DNA of 37,512 nt from the NCBI GenBank assembly GCA_937877085.1, contig CALEEY010000095.1, positions 1 through 37,512 on the forward strand, given 5' to 3'. The translations under genes were made by a program, and so were the position numbers. The notes below the pieces were generated by a model. It was not told the origin of the DNA, ran no database searches, and worked only from the letters and a program-made list of their open reading frames with translations. Positions 1 to 10,385 of this stretch are shown in pieces. The DNA comes from an uncultured Bacteroidota bacterium. Lineage in GTDB: Bacteria > Bacteroidota > Rhodothermia > Rhodothermales > UBA10348. Position 1 is the first letter of the stretch. The number at the start of each line of letters is the position of its first letter.

Positions 1-732
1 TATATATCCACCAGTGAGCAATTGTCCATCGATTTTCATGTCTGGGTCGAAGGAATTTACGCTACCGCCACCCATTTGGGGTTTGTTGTACGCAAGAACC
101 ACTTCGCCCTCCAATAAATGGGAAATCAACGAATCGCCCAGAACCACGATCTCGGCTCGAACCCATTCATCCCCGTGATACGTTTTGGATGTCGAGTTGA
201 CGCAGTGATTCGTAATCAACTCGCCGCTCATTTCGACATTCGTTCCGGGTGTACACAAATTGGAAGTCGTTCGTTCATCCACTCCATTCCCGCCGAGCAT
301 CTGGACTTCAATGGAAATGGGAAAGTCTTGATCGATTAGCATGGTCTCGCCGGGTGGCGAATGAATCATGATCCCCGAATTCCGATACGCCCATCCCGGT
401 CCCCCGGGAGCCTGCTCGCCCGTAAACCGGTACTCGACAGCCATCTTGTAAAAGGAAAACGGCGAGGCGTAGAAAAGATGTCCAAATCGTTCGTTGAAGG
501 TGTCATAGCCATCGTACGAAACAGCGATTGCGCCGTCTTTAATCCGAAACGTATCCGCAAAATTGTCTCCGAACGCATACCCTCGAATCTTAGGAGTCCA
601 CCCGTTGAGGCTTGTCCCATCAAATAGCTGAATCCAGGCCTCCTGATCTGCTCCCTCGGGAGGTCCCTGGGTTCCACATGCAGAAACCATAAAAAGGGCC
701 ACTGCGAGCCCTAAAAGCGATATTTTGCTCAT
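1..732 (-). CDS. DUF1080 / 3-keto-disaccharide hydrolase-type protein, lipoprotein-like signal, 3' end cut by window start
   Basis: Manual minus-strand translation from ATG at 732-730 stays open to position 1 (244 codons). Segments read: MSKISLLGLAVALFMVSACGTQGPPEGADQEAWIQLFDGTSLNGWTPKIRGYAFGDNF. LFDG.SLNGW is typical of DUF1080. Absent from the supplied ORF track, apparently because no stop falls inside the window. Confidence 0.85.
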   Translation of the reverse strand, partial: MSKISLLGLAVALFMVSACGTQGPPEGADQEAWIQLFDGTSLNGWTPKIRGYAFGDNFADTFRIKDGAIAVSYDGYDTFNERFGHLFYASPFSFYKMAVEYRFTGEQAPGGPGWAYRNSGIMIHSPPGETMLIDQDFPISIEVQMLGGNGVDERTTSNLCTPGTNVEMSGELITNHCVNSTSKTYHGDEWVRAEIVVLGDSLISHLLEGEVVLAYNKPQMGGGSVNSFDPDMKIDGQLLTGGYI

Positions 733-1259
733 CGAAGGTTGTACCGTTCGTTTAAAATATGTAGATGATGTTGGCAATGCCCGGCAATAATCCAGCACAT
801 GGCTCGAACGGAGAAGGAAAATCCGCTGGCTACACCTGTGCGGTTAAATATTTCTTCTGAAAAACTGCCGATTAATTGAGAGGAGGCCGTGCGCAAACCC
901 GAAAATTCTGCTCGCATATCTGCCAAAGAGCGGTCAGAAAAATTAGCGCCAGCCATAAACACATCCTGATCTATTCCGGGTAGCGGGGACTGATCGCCGC
1001 GTGCAAATCGCAGGGCTCGATAGGTGAAAATCCATTCGGTGTCGATTATGTGACCAGCCACTTCTTTAGCGGACCACTTACCGGGAGCATACCGAAAATC
1101 CGCCTGCTGCGTGGTCGCAGCATCCATCCAGATCAACACGGCTTCTTTCTGTGCGACCAAGGTTTGGGTAATGTCGCCATCCGGGACAGCGTTGACATAG
1201 CCAGCATAGAAGGAGTTGTATTCGCTCGGGTCGGGTCGGACCGATCTAAAAAGAGTCAT
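729..1259 (-). CDS. DinB-like domain protein
   Basis: 176 aa; GKWSAKEVAGHIIDTEWIFTYRALRFARGD and C-terminal AGHCQHHLHILNERY match the DinB_2 helical-bundle pattern with metal-binding histidines. Confidence 0.85.
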   Translation of the reverse strand: MTLFRSVRPDPSEYNSFYAGYVNAVPDGDITQTLVAQKEAVLIWMDAATTQQADFRYAPGKWSAKEVAGHIIDTEWIFTYRALRFARGDQSPLPGIDQDVFMAGANFSDRSLADMRAEFSGLRTASSQLIGSFSEEIFNRTGVASGFSFSVRAMCWIIAGHCQHHLHILNERYNLR

Positions 1260-1266
1260 TTGCGGA

Positions 1267-1917
1267 TCATCGAACAGCGTTCATGACAATGTTCGAAAGT
1301 AAAATATTGGATTCAAATGGCGCCCCGCTTTCGTTCCCGGTGCAGTGGGTGGGCATTTCGATACTTCGCAGTGAACCCAGTGCATCTAATTGAAGGACCA
1401 CTCGCTCGGTCGGAAATCGTTCGGGATATAATATGATGGTTCCGTCTCGCAACCCGTAGACGCCTCGGATGTCAGCACTGCAGAGTGCTGTCGGGCCTAG
1501 ATCCAGCCCGGATCGAACAGCGTAGCGGCTGTATTGGAGAATGAATCGAAAAAAGCCGTTATCCTTTAATTCGAGGCGTCCCCAGTCCAAAACACGGTGG
1601 CGAGTAATGGTTGTACCCGCCGTCTCAAAGTTGACTGCCTCTGGCACCCTGCCGTCCAAATAAATGGGGTCGATATCGCCTATTGGGACCTGCAAACGCG
1701 AAACATAAGCCAAATCCCAGGTGTCGCTTTTAATCAGTGAGGACGAATTGCCAATTTGCGTCCCCGCAGATAAGTCCCGGGCGACATCCTTACCCCCGAG
1801 TGGATCTAGAGGGCCACACGACGCAACGGTCAGAGCAAAACCGAATATCAACACCCTTTGAAGCACGATTCCTGAGGTTAATTTAGCTGGTTGAGATGAA
1901 GTATCTGGCCCGGCCAC
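1267..1917 (-). CDS. hypothetical lipoprotein
   Basis: 216 aa with hydrophobic N-region and lipobox-like VASC; no domain recognised. Ends 7 nt before the DinB-like start on the same strand. Confidence 0.6.
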   Translation of the reverse strand: MAGPDTSSQPAKLTSGIVLQRVLIFGFALTVASCGPLDPLGGKDVARDLSAGTQIGNSSSLIKSDTWDLAYVSRLQVPIGDIDPIYLDGRVPEAVNFETAGTTITRHRVLDWGRLELKDNGFFRFILQYSRYAVRSGLDLGPTALCSADIRGVYGLRDGTIILYPERFPTERVVLQLDALGSLRSIEMPTHCTGNESGAPFESNILLSNIVMNAVR

Positions 1918-1970
1918 TCGTGGCCGGGCCAGTAACTTACCTACAGACGCCCTTGCGCCAAAAACCTAAT

Positions 1971-2411
1971 TTAGGCGCGGTATTCGTCCGCTTTCCAATT
2001 CTTAATCGCCATCTTGATTTCCTTCTCTGTCATGTTGTTGGCGACCGCTTTTTTAGCTAAAGCGTCATATTCATCATCCGGAGCAAACCGAAGGCCAATA
2101 ATCTGGCGGGTAGTCAATTTCGGATCCAAGAGAACGCCGTGACGAACATAATTACGCAAGTTCTCCTCGACTCGGATGGCCCGGTCCTGCGCTTTTAGAG
2201 CGAAAACTCGTCCAAAAACGCCGGCCAAAACGAGTACAATCGAAATGACGGCTATTAGCGAAGCTCCATACCGATCTCCGGTGCCCCACCACGAAACGTA
2301 CAGATGGACGAAGGATCCGATAACGGTCAAAAATCCGACCATTAGGACACCGAAGTGAAATAAAGGGACAAACTTAGCGTGGTTCTTAAAATTTTGTTCT
2401 GACTTGGACAT
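1971..2411 (-). CDS. DUF6526-like small membrane protein
   Basis: 146 aa with two N-terminal TM segments; MSKSEQNFKNHAKFVPLFHF..., RAIRVEENLRNYVRHGVLLDPKLTTRQIIGLRFA resembles the DUF6526 family. Confidence 0.7.
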   Translation of the reverse strand: MSKSEQNFKNHAKFVPLFHFGVLMVGFLTVIGSFVHLYVSWWGTGDRYGASLIAVISIVLVLAGVFGRVFALKAQDRAIRVEENLRNYVRHGVLLDPKLTTRQIIGLRFAPDDEYDALAKKAVANNMTEKEIKMAIKNWKADEYRA

Positions 2412-2644
2412 GATCGGATAAAATTTAGTTGGAGGGTTCTAGAAGGTCCACGATAATGAATTGTCACATAATCTGCACCTGTTTGGAGTCAAGGCCCTGA
2501 ATAAATGAGCCCCGTCAAGCCAAGAAAAGTCGTAGCAAGTACGTGCGCCACCGATATGGACCGGACTTCAACTAGCGAGGACGGCCGTGCCATTCTTTTT
2601 CATTTTGCTCCTTTTCGAAGAGAATACTTTCGGCCGACCGGTAC

Positions 2645-3373
2645 TTATTTGGCCTGATAGACGAAATGTCTACCAGGACCCATCTCCGTTTCGGACCGAA
2701 GCAGTTGTCCGGAGTCCTTGTCTATCGACAAGATAGCCACCAGACCACCTCCTGGGCTGTACCCCACGACCCAAACGTTGTGGGATTGGCCGTTTAGTTC
2801 AACAATTCCCGAATCCAATACTTTTACAGACGCCACTCCCTTACCCGTTAGGTAGTTGTACACCGGAATATCTGCTTCAAATCCATCGGCGAGGGGAAGC
2901 GCCGGTATGATTCCTTGAAAGCCACCTGCATCGTACAGAATTTCTGTTACGGTCGTATCAATCTGCGTCGTAAGACTGTCTCGATGAAACGAACCCGTAA
3001 TATGCCCATCGATCCCGTAATCTAGTTTGATGGACTGGCTACCTGCCATCACGTTGCGATAGCGAATAGGCCGAAACGTCGCTTCCTCCACCCACAGCGT
3101 ATCGTACATGGTCCCCATTCCCATTGCTTGAATCATAATCAATTCGATCATTTTCGTCCTTTTTTCCGTGAATCTCTTCACTTCTGCCGTCGATGTGCCG
3201 ACCGATCGGAACACAGAATCGACTACGAACACCATATCGGATTCCAACCGACCGTCTGGAAGCGACTCACTGTTGAATTCAAAGGTCAGGTTATTCGTCA
3301 ATGTAGAAGTAGGACCCTGTTGGCAACCTATGACAAAGGTTGCGAACAATACGATGGAGAGTGTTTTGAGCAT
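2645..3373 (-). CDS. hypothetical lipoprotein (possibly DUF3108-like)
   Basis: Internal Met gives MLKTLSIVLFATFVIGCQQG, a clean lipoprotein signal, so I prefer start 3373 over the 3412 track start. Body is beta-rich; family uncertain. Confidence 0.6.
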   Translation of the reverse strand: MLKTLSIVLFATFVIGCQQGPTSTLTNNLTFEFNSESLPDGRLESDMVFVVDSVFRSVGTSTAEVKRFTEKRTKMIELIMIQAMGMGTMYDTLWVEEATFRPIRYRNVMAGSQSIKLDYGIDGHITGSFHRDSLTTQIDTTVTEILYDAGGFQGIIPALPLADGFEADIPVYNYLTGKGVASVKVLDSGIVELNGQSHNVWVVGYSPGGGLVAILSIDKDSGQLLRSETEMGPGRHFVYQAK

Positions 3374-3474
3374 TGGAGTCTGAAGTGATAGAAAGGGTAA
3401 GTCGGCGAGCAAATCTGAACCAAGTTGCGATGTGAAATTGGGTTATCCACCGCTCATGTTGTAGGCCCAACCGA

Positions 3475-5760
3475 CTATTTGTAAACGTCGAATAAGTAGG
3501 TGTATTTAAGGATCAAACCTTTTTGAATCGGTTCGCCCGGGAATTCAGAGGTGTCAGTTGTTATGGACTCCCACCGATTGATCGAATTGTACACAATAAA
3601 CAGCCCCGTGTTTGCGGCTTGCAGCCATCCAATACGCATATTCATTGACCATTCCTCGGTTTGGTCGTTGTATTGGCCAAGGGCCTGAGCATAAAGACGA
3701 GGCGTGAACGAATAAGACAGGCGAGCTCGAACCAAATTGGTTATAAAGTCGCCGCCAGGTAATGTTACCCTCGTGTGTCCCAGGGTCAGTTCGGCTGAAA
3801 GTTTATCGCTGGCGCGAGCATTTATCGACGGAACCATGGCCACTCGATTACCCCCGAAGAACCCGCCGTGATTTAACTTGAGCTCCAAGCGAACTTTATT
3901 CTTTTTGGGCATCATGGCCACCCACGCGAATTCTTGTTCAGGATAGCTTCCCGGTGGCACGAACACCCCATTTGAAATTTCAAAAGGAGTACTGACGCCT
4001 TCATTCGTAAAGTTATACCCTGTATGAATCTCGTATCCCGATTTAAACTCCCAGTGGTTGTCAAAGTGGATTAATCCGGTTTCCAAAAAGCCATCTCGAC
4101 GCCAATAGGTCCGATAGTTGATATGAGGACGAAGCTCATGCAGTGAAAGCGCCTCTTTAACGCGGATAGGGACTAATACGGAGCCAAAGACTTTCCTGTA
4201 ATCGGATCGCCGTAAAAATCCAACTTCTGGATTAAAGTCTTCCCCAACTTCGGCATAGGTAGCGCTCAGGGTGAATCGCTCTTCTGCGTACGTCGCTGTA
4301 AGTTGACCGGCGTTTGCATTTCCATTTCGACCAGGCGTGTCGGACACGGCTACGAAACTGGTAACGGTACCATAATCTCCAATACCCAGCCTACCGTCAA
4401 GTGCAAAGACCCGATTGTAGTCTTTGTTGCCAGCCAGCTTGCCGGTCCCCGTTCGGTTGGTGAACACCATTCCAGCGGACGTCCTGTTGGCGAACTCTCT
4501 CATGACCCGCACAACGCCAAAGTTGTTGGCCGATATGGTCGAACCGACTTGCTCGGTCTGCATCTCCAAGAGTCCAACTTTGTAGTTTCCAATACTGCCA
4601 GTTAGTCGAGCGCCAGCTACAATCGGAACAGTACCCCCATTTTCGTCGATGCCAATGCGTCGGCTGAAAAACATTTCAGCTTCTCCTGTTTCGCCTACCG
4701 AAAACAATCCGGCATTTTCTAAAAAGAAGGGTCTTTTTTCTGGAAAGAACAACGAAAACCGGTCTAGGTTGATTTGCTGTTCATCCACTTCTACCTGAGC
4801 AAAATCGGTATTGTACGTGGCATCCAGCGTCAATCCTGCGGTCAAGCTGTACTTTACATCCACCCCAAAGTCTTTGAGATAGTTCGTTTTGGCATTGGCT
4901 GCGCTATAATTGTGGGTGGCCCCCGAAAGCACGTAAGGAAGAATTTTCAGATTTCTCGGCGCCGGCACCTGTAGGTCGGTCAATCGTCCAGCATGCGTAA
5001 CTCTGGTCAAATTGAACTGCCTTTCTAACGGCGACCAGAAAGCCGTCTCGTTGGTACGTCGGATGGACCGTTGAAAATTGATGCCCCACTCCTGAACGGC
5101 CTGATTAGGATACCTAAGCGTGGAGAAAGGTATCGCAAACTCGGCACTCCACCCAGTGGTGGTCACCGCGGCTTTTACCATCCAGGAACCGTCCCAGTTT
5201 GTATTGAGCCCACCCCCAGATCCGCCTGTTAACCTGTTTCCAAATCCGCCGCCTTCCGAAGATCCGGTAAACTGGGCGTCGTATTCGGCCCCGGCTGCGT
5301 TCGTCCCAAAAACAAATCCGTTTTGTGCGTCGGAAAATGTATCTAGAATAAACCTAAAACTATCGGACTCGTCGAGGGATGCGTCGCGGCGGCGATCGGC
5401 AATGACCAGCAGTTCCGGATTCGTATCCAATAATTCCACTCCTACGTAGAGCACATTGTCAAAATATCCTACACGGACTTCCGTTTTTTGACTGGCCGGC
5501 GCGCCGTCGGATGGAGCAATTTGCGTAAACCCTGTAACTGGGGCAAAGGATTGCCACACCTCCTCCGTTCCGACCAAACCATCGACCACAGGGTGCGCAG
5601 ACAGCTTTTCTGCTCGAATTGCAGGTCTCGAGGCCCCTGCTTCCTGGCCGCGAGAGGCGCCACTTGGCATGTTTTGGGCCCCGGCTTCTGGCACAGCAAC
5701 GCAACAAACCGCACAAACAGCTATGACAGCAACAAGGCTAAAAGAGGGGGCACATCTCAT
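3475..5760 (-). CDS. DUF5916 domain protein with N-terminal CBM9-like domain
   Basis: 761 aa, signal peptide; VDGLVGTEEVWQSFAPVTGFTQIAPSDGAPASQKTEVRVGYFDNVLYVGVELLD (CBM9-like) followed by FRFILDTFSDAQNGFVFGTNAAGAEYDAQ and a beta-barrel-like C-terminus, the DUF5916 pattern. Confidence 0.88.
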   Translation of the reverse strand: MRCAPSFSLVAVIAVCAVCCVAVPEAGAQNMPSGASRGQEAGASRPAIRAEKLSAHPVVDGLVGTEEVWQSFAPVTGFTQIAPSDGAPASQKTEVRVGYFDNVLYVGVELLDTNPELLVIADRRRDASLDESDSFRFILDTFSDAQNGFVFGTNAAGAEYDAQFTGSSEGGGFGNRLTGGSGGGLNTNWDGSWMVKAAVTTTGWSAEFAIPFSTLRYPNQAVQEWGINFQRSIRRTNETAFWSPLERQFNLTRVTHAGRLTDLQVPAPRNLKILPYVLSGATHNYSAANAKTNYLKDFGVDVKYSLTAGLTLDATYNTDFAQVEVDEQQINLDRFSLFFPEKRPFFLENAGLFSVGETGEAEMFFSRRIGIDENGGTVPIVAGARLTGSIGNYKVGLLEMQTEQVGSTISANNFGVVRVMREFANRTSAGMVFTNRTGTGKLAGNKDYNRVFALDGRLGIGDYGTVTSFVAVSDTPGRNGNANAGQLTATYAEERFTLSATYAEVGEDFNPEVGFLRRSDYRKVFGSVLVPIRVKEALSLHELRPHINYRTYWRRDGFLETGLIHFDNHWEFKSGYEIHTGYNFTNEGVSTPFEISNGVFVPPGSYPEQEFAWVAMMPKKNKVRLELKLNHGGFFGGNRVAMVPSINARASDKLSAELTLGHTRVTLPGGDFITNLVRARLSYSFTPRLYAQALGQYNDQTEEWSMNMRIGWLQAANTGLFIVYNSINRWESITTDTSEFPGEPIQKGLILKYTYLFDVYK

Positions 5761-5909
5761 GTGGTTGGAGTATTCAGGGGACGAAAAAAATGGTTGGGGC
5801 CGAAATTACAAGATCTGATCGAGATTACACAGCAAAGAATGCCGTCCAATGGTCGAATCGGGGCCGGCATAGCCCGGTTTTTTGACGGGGATCGATATGG
5901 TTGTACGGT

Positions 5910-8900
5910 CTACTGCTTGTTTTTTGGCGTCGCCTTAACAAGCGCCTCTTCGGCAATAGCTGAGCGGTCATTCAGTTCTAAATACTGCCTTTTAAGCTCA
6001 GCCAACCGGACGTAGGCGTCGTTTCCCGGACGCTGATCCGACCCAGTGGCCATGCCACCCAAATATCCTATTTGGCTAATAAGCATGGGCGGCGGATAGC
6101 TATCGGAATTGTCCGTTTCTAATTGAGAAAGCACGTAATTGAGCTCTGCGATGGGGTCTGAAGAGACATCTGGCATCCGCTTTCTGCTGTCCTTCATTCC
6201 ATCCTCGACGATTTTAGCGTCTTTGGGAGCATTTTTAATCAGCCCTTTGACCTTTTCCGCTAAGGAATTTGCTTCCAGGGATAACTGGGCCCATTCGACG
6301 GCAAACGTGAATTGCGCTTCCAAGTCGTCAAAAGTCAGCCCTTCGGCCGCCATCAACGGATCGATGACCAATTCAACCGTCTGCTCGCCGGACCATTCTC
6401 CTACCGAAATCTTAGCGGTGTACGTTCCAGGAAGGGCCACTGGGCCGCGAGTTACCTCTCCTTTTGCATTTTTCGGACCATCTACGCGCATGTCCCACAC
6501 AAATCGGTGCAGCCCTTTTTCCGCGCTTAGGCCAGCAGCAGCGGCCGATCTTCCTTGCGGACCTCTCATGCCTTGCCCTGGTTGGCTCCCCTCCCGAGTC
6601 GGCTCATTTTTAAATTGGCGTACCACTTTTCCTTCGTGCAGAATCGAGATCAACACATCGGAAGCGGAGCTAGCTGCTAGGAAATAGTTCAATTTCACCC
6701 CAGAAGGCGCATAGTCCGGGTCAGCGGAACTGCTTCGACGGGCGAATCGAGACGTTCTAAACGTGTCTCGAGGGTCGAAAAACTGATTCGAGTTGGCGTC
6801 CGCGAACTGTCTGAGCGGCGACACATCGTCCATAATCCAAAAACCGCGGCCCATGGTCGAGAGGACGACGTCTCCTTGGACCACTTTGATATCGGTTATC
6901 GGGGTTGCCGGCAAGCCAGAGTCGAAACGCTGCCACGTGCCTCCATCGTTGAAAGACACATAGAAACCATATTCAGTACCCGCATAAAGCAATCCTCTGC
7001 GCTCTGGATCCTCGCGAACGACCCGAACCGGGGTGTCGATGGCAATGCCGTTTTTGCCATCTGTCAATCGAGTCCAGGTTGCCCCAAAATCGGTGGTTTT
7101 GAAAACGTAGGGCTCGAAATCATTCAGGAGGTACCGATATCCGGCCACATAGGCCGTACCTGCATCAAACGGGGACGGGTCGATATGTTGAATGCGTCCC
7201 TCTGGAGGCATTCCTTTAGGCGTCACATTGGTCCATGTTTTCCCGCCGTCTCTGGTCACGTGCACGGGCCCGTCATTGGCGCCTGTCCAAATCACCCCTT
7301 CTTGGACAGGGCTTTCCTCGATGGTGTACAGAACGGAATAGTGCTCTTCGCCCGTAATATCTCGGGTGATTGGGCTTCCCGACTCGACTTGACGCTCTTT
7401 TCGAAATGCCGTCAAATCGGGGCTGATGGTCTCCCATAACTCGCCATTATTGGACGTTTTATGCACAAATTGGGAGCCGTGATAGACCACATTGGGATTG
7501 TGCGGCGACACTTCAATGGGGACTGTTCGCTGAAAACGATACGTAAGCTCGGCCGGATTCCGGCCGTACATGTTGGCCGCGCCTACATAATACTGCTGGG
7601 ATTGACCCGTTCGGCGATTAAACACGTCAAACATCCCCTTGCAGTTGGCATACACCACATCGGCGTCGCCAGGCTTGGGCACGGCCGGCCCGGTCTCGCA
7701 CCCGCCGGTCGCTTCCCAATTGGCTGCAGACCCGATCACCTTATTTCCTGTCGAATTACTAGGAACGGCGATCGTAGAATTGTCTTGTTGACCCGCGTAC
7801 AACCAGTAGGGAAAGCGATCGTCCACATTAACTTGGTACAGCTCAGCTGTTGGTTGATTGTCTTGGGTGGACCACGTAGCGCCTGAATCCAGGGTAATGT
7901 TGGCTCCGCCATCGTTGGATTGAATCCAAATTCTGCTATCGTCGGGGTTAATCCACATGTCGTGGTTATCGCCGTGGGGCGTAGATGCGGATTTCCAGCT
8001 TTTTCCGGCGTCCGAAGACACGTAAAACCCGGTGCTATTTACATAGAGCTGGTCGGCGTTCGTTGGGTCGGCATCGATGTTCGTGTAGTAAAATGGCCTA
8101 TCCATTAGGGGGCGAAAATTGGTCACCAGGTGCCACGTTTCACCATAATCGTTGGAGCGATAGAGTCCCTCTCTCTCGGGATCGGTCTCGACCAATGCAT
8201 AGACCCGGCTAGGATCTGCAGCCGAAACGGCAAAATCTACCTTGCCGATTAAATCGTTTGGAAGGCCAACCGTTTTTTTGGACCACGTGGTCCCGCCGTC
8301 TCGGGAAACATAAATCCCGTCCTCCTTCCCGTTGTCGCCGCTAATAATGGTCCAAGGCTTGCGTTCGGCCCGCCAAAGCGCTGCATAAACAATGTTAGAG
8401 TTGTCTGGACTGAGTTCGATATCGACGGCGCCCGTTTTAGAAGACACGAACAGCACGTGCTGCCAGGTATTCCCGCCATCCGTGGTTTTGTAGACTCCAC
8501 GTTCAGGACCATCCCCAAATGGGCTTCCGAGAGCCGCGACATATACCACCTCTGGATTCGTTGGGTGAACCACAACCGAACCCAGTTGCCCCATATCTCT
8601 TAGGCCTTTCATTTCCCAGGTTTTGCCGGCATCCGTAGATTTGTACAACCCTCGGCCAATGATCACGTTGCTTCGGATACCGTCCGATCCGGTTCCTACG
8701 TATATGATGTTGGGATTGGAATCGGCCACGTCCATGGAGCCAATGGAGCCGGTTTCAAAAAAGCCGTCCGAAAGGTTATTCCAGTTGGCGCCCGCATCTG
8801 TTGTTTTCCACACACCGCCGCCTGTGGCGCCCATATAGAAAGTGCGCGGCTCTGCCCGGTGCCCGGTCACCGTGGTAGCGCGGCCGCCTCGGGAGGGGCC

Positions 8901-9008
8901 AACGTACCTAAATTTTAAGTCCTTAAAATCGGATGATACATCTTGACTAAAACCGGTGTCGCATAGAAAAAGCGCACCGGCAAGGAGTAGAACCACAAAT
9001 CGGGACAT
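5910..9008 (-). CDS. VPS10/sortilin-like BNR-repeat exported protein (glycosyl hydrolase-like)
   Basis: 1032 aa with signal peptide and about ten Asp-box-like motifs (KTTDAGANW, KSTDAGKTW, KTTDGGNTW, SRDGGTTW, RSNDYGETW, SSDAGKSW, TRDGGKTW, KTTDFGATW and others). Confidence 0.88.
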   Translation of the reverse strand: MSRFVVLLLAGALFLCDTGFSQDVSSDFKDLKFRYVGPSRGGRATTVTGHRAEPRTFYMGATGGGVWKTTDAGANWNNLSDGFFETGSIGSMDVADSNPNIIYVGTGSDGIRSNVIIGRGLYKSTDAGKTWEMKGLRDMGQLGSVVVHPTNPEVVYVAALGSPFGDGPERGVYKTTDGGNTWQHVLFVSSKTGAVDIELSPDNSNIVYAALWRAERKPWTIISGDNGKEDGIYVSRDGGTTWSKKTVGLPNDLIGKVDFAVSAADPSRVYALVETDPEREGLYRSNDYGETWHLVTNFRPLMDRPFYYTNIDADPTNADQLYVNSTGFYVSSDAGKSWKSASTPHGDNHDMWINPDDSRIWIQSNDGGANITLDSGATWSTQDNQPTAELYQVNVDDRFPYWLYAGQQDNSTIAVPSNSTGNKVIGSAANWEATGGCETGPAVPKPGDADVVYANCKGMFDVFNRRTGQSQQYYVGAANMYGRNPAELTYRFQRTVPIEVSPHNPNVVYHGSQFVHKTSNNGELWETISPDLTAFRKERQVESGSPITRDITGEEHYSVLYTIEESPVQEGVIWTGANDGPVHVTRDGGKTWTNVTPKGMPPEGRIQHIDPSPFDAGTAYVAGYRYLLNDFEPYVFKTTDFGATWTRLTDGKNGIAIDTPVRVVREDPERRGLLYAGTEYGFYVSFNDGGTWQRFDSGLPATPITDIKVVQGDVVLSTMGRGFWIMDDVSPLRQFADANSNQFFDPRDTFRTSRFARRSSSADPDYAPSGVKLNYFLAASSASDVLISILHEGKVVRQFKNEPTREGSQPGQGMRGPQGRSAAAAGLSAEKGLHRFVWDMRVDGPKNAKGEVTRGPVALPGTYTAKISVGEWSGEQTVELVIDPLMAAEGLTFDDLEAQFTFAVEWAQLSLEANSLAEKVKGLIKNAPKDAKIVEDGMKDSRKRMPDVSSDPIAELNYVLSQLETDNSDSYPPPMLISQIGYLGGMATGSDQRPGNDAYVRLAELKRQYLELNDRSAIAEEALVKATPKNKQ

Positions 9009-9223
9009 TTTGGTTTATTCTGGTTATTTGGACAGCTCTCAATAGTAGGGTTGGGAAGATCTCGGATCAACCCGTATTTGCGATTCCGTCTTCGTTTTGA
9101 AAGGTAGGCCTGATGGGGTAAAGTGATCTAAAGCCCAAATTCCGCATGGAATTTAAATTGTTCAGCCGTTTCCAGATCGATTTTGGAGTACTTTACGGCG
9201 TCTTTTAATCGATCCCCCATACC

Positions 9224-10384
9224 ATGCTAAAGCTTTTAACCCATGCGGACGTTTACGCACCCCACCATGTTGGGCTGAGTCACGTATTGGTGGCAGGAGA
9301 TAAAATTGTTTATATCGGGGCCCAGTTGCCCGTTTTTGATGATTTTCTCGATGTCGAAATAACCGATTTAAAGGGTGCACGGCTCATTCCGGGATTTATC
9401 GATGCACACGCTCACATAACCGGCGGTGGCGGAGAAGCGGGATTCGAAACCTCCGTTCCGGCTCCGTTTTTGAGTGAATTCACTTCGGCCGGAGTAACCA
9501 CGGTTGTTGGACTCTTGGGCACCGACGATTGTGTTCGGTCAACTTCCTCGTTGATTGCCAGAATTAAAGCGCTCCGAGCAGAGGGACTTTCTGCTTATGG
9601 GTATACGGGTGGCTATCACATACCACCAACTACCCTGACCGGATCGGTAAGAAGCGACCTCGTACACGTCGAAGAGTTGATAGCTGTTGGAGAGGTGGCC
9701 ATTTCCGACCACAGATCGAGCCAGCCCACTTTTGAAGAAATCCTGCGCATAGCTAGCGAGGCGCATGTGGCTGGTTTGATGACGGGTAAGGCCGGATTGG
9801 TCCATTTTCATGTGGGAGACGGCCCAAAAGGACTCGAATTGATTCGCAGGGCATTGGACGAATCGGAAATCCCCGCGCGGACGTTTTATCCTACGCATGT
9901 AAATCGTCGGAAAGCCTTATTTGTAGAGGCCTGCGCAGTGGCCACGAGGGGCTGCCCGATTGATATCACGGCATTTCCGGTCGAAGAAAACAGCGACGAA
10001 ACCAGCGCGGAAGACGCCTGGTGTCAGTATATAGACGGGGGATTTCCACCCGACAATGTGACTATAAGCTCGGACGGAGGCGGTTGCCTACCCGTTTTTA
10101 ATGCGCAGGGTGAATTGGACAGTTTGGACTATGCGAAAGCGTCGGCCCTACCTCAAACCTTAAAAGCGCTCGTTGAACGCGGGCGCGCGCTAGAACACGT
10201 GCTACCAGCCTTTACAAGTAACGTGGCGCGTATTCTGAGGCTCAGTGGAAAAGGGAATATTTCTAACCATTCGGATGCCGATCTTATCATTCTTGGGAGA
10301 GACCATTTACCTTCTTGGGTCATGGCCCGTGGAAAGTGGCACCTCAGAGAGAACAAAATAATTACCAAAGGAACGTTTGAATAG
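9224..10384 (+). CDS. iadA: isoaspartyl dipeptidase (beta-aspartyl-peptidase)
   Basis: 386 aa amidohydrolase; PGFIDAHAHITGGGGEAGFETSVP, GYTGGYHIPPTTLTGSVRSDL, FYPTHVNR, VTISSDGGGCLPVF are IadA hallmarks; followed directly by cphB and cphA. Confidence 0.93.
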   Translation: MLKLLTHADVYAPHHVGLSHVLVAGDKIVYIGAQLPVFDDFLDVEITDLKGARLIPGFIDAHAHITGGGGEAGFETSVPAPFLSEFTSAGVTTVVGLLGTDDCVRSTSSLIARIKALRAEGLSAYGYTGGYHIPPTTLTGSVRSDLVHVEELIAVGEVAISDHRSSQPTFEEILRIASEAHVAGLMTGKAGLVHFHVGDGPKGLELIRRALDESEIPARTFYPTHVNRRKALFVEACAVATRGCPIDITAFPVEENSDETSAEDAWCQYIDGGFPPDNVTISSDGGGCLPVFNAQGELDSLDYAKASALPQTLKALVERGRALEHVLPAFTSNVARILRLSGKGNISNHSDADLIILGRDHLPSWVMARGKWHLRENKIITKGTFE

Positions 10385-10385
10385 T

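Noticed and set aside
5488-8838. Antisense ORFs of up to 187 aa opposite the VPS10/BNR and DUF5916 genes
   Set aside because: Shadow ORFs of strongly supported long genes; no domain content.
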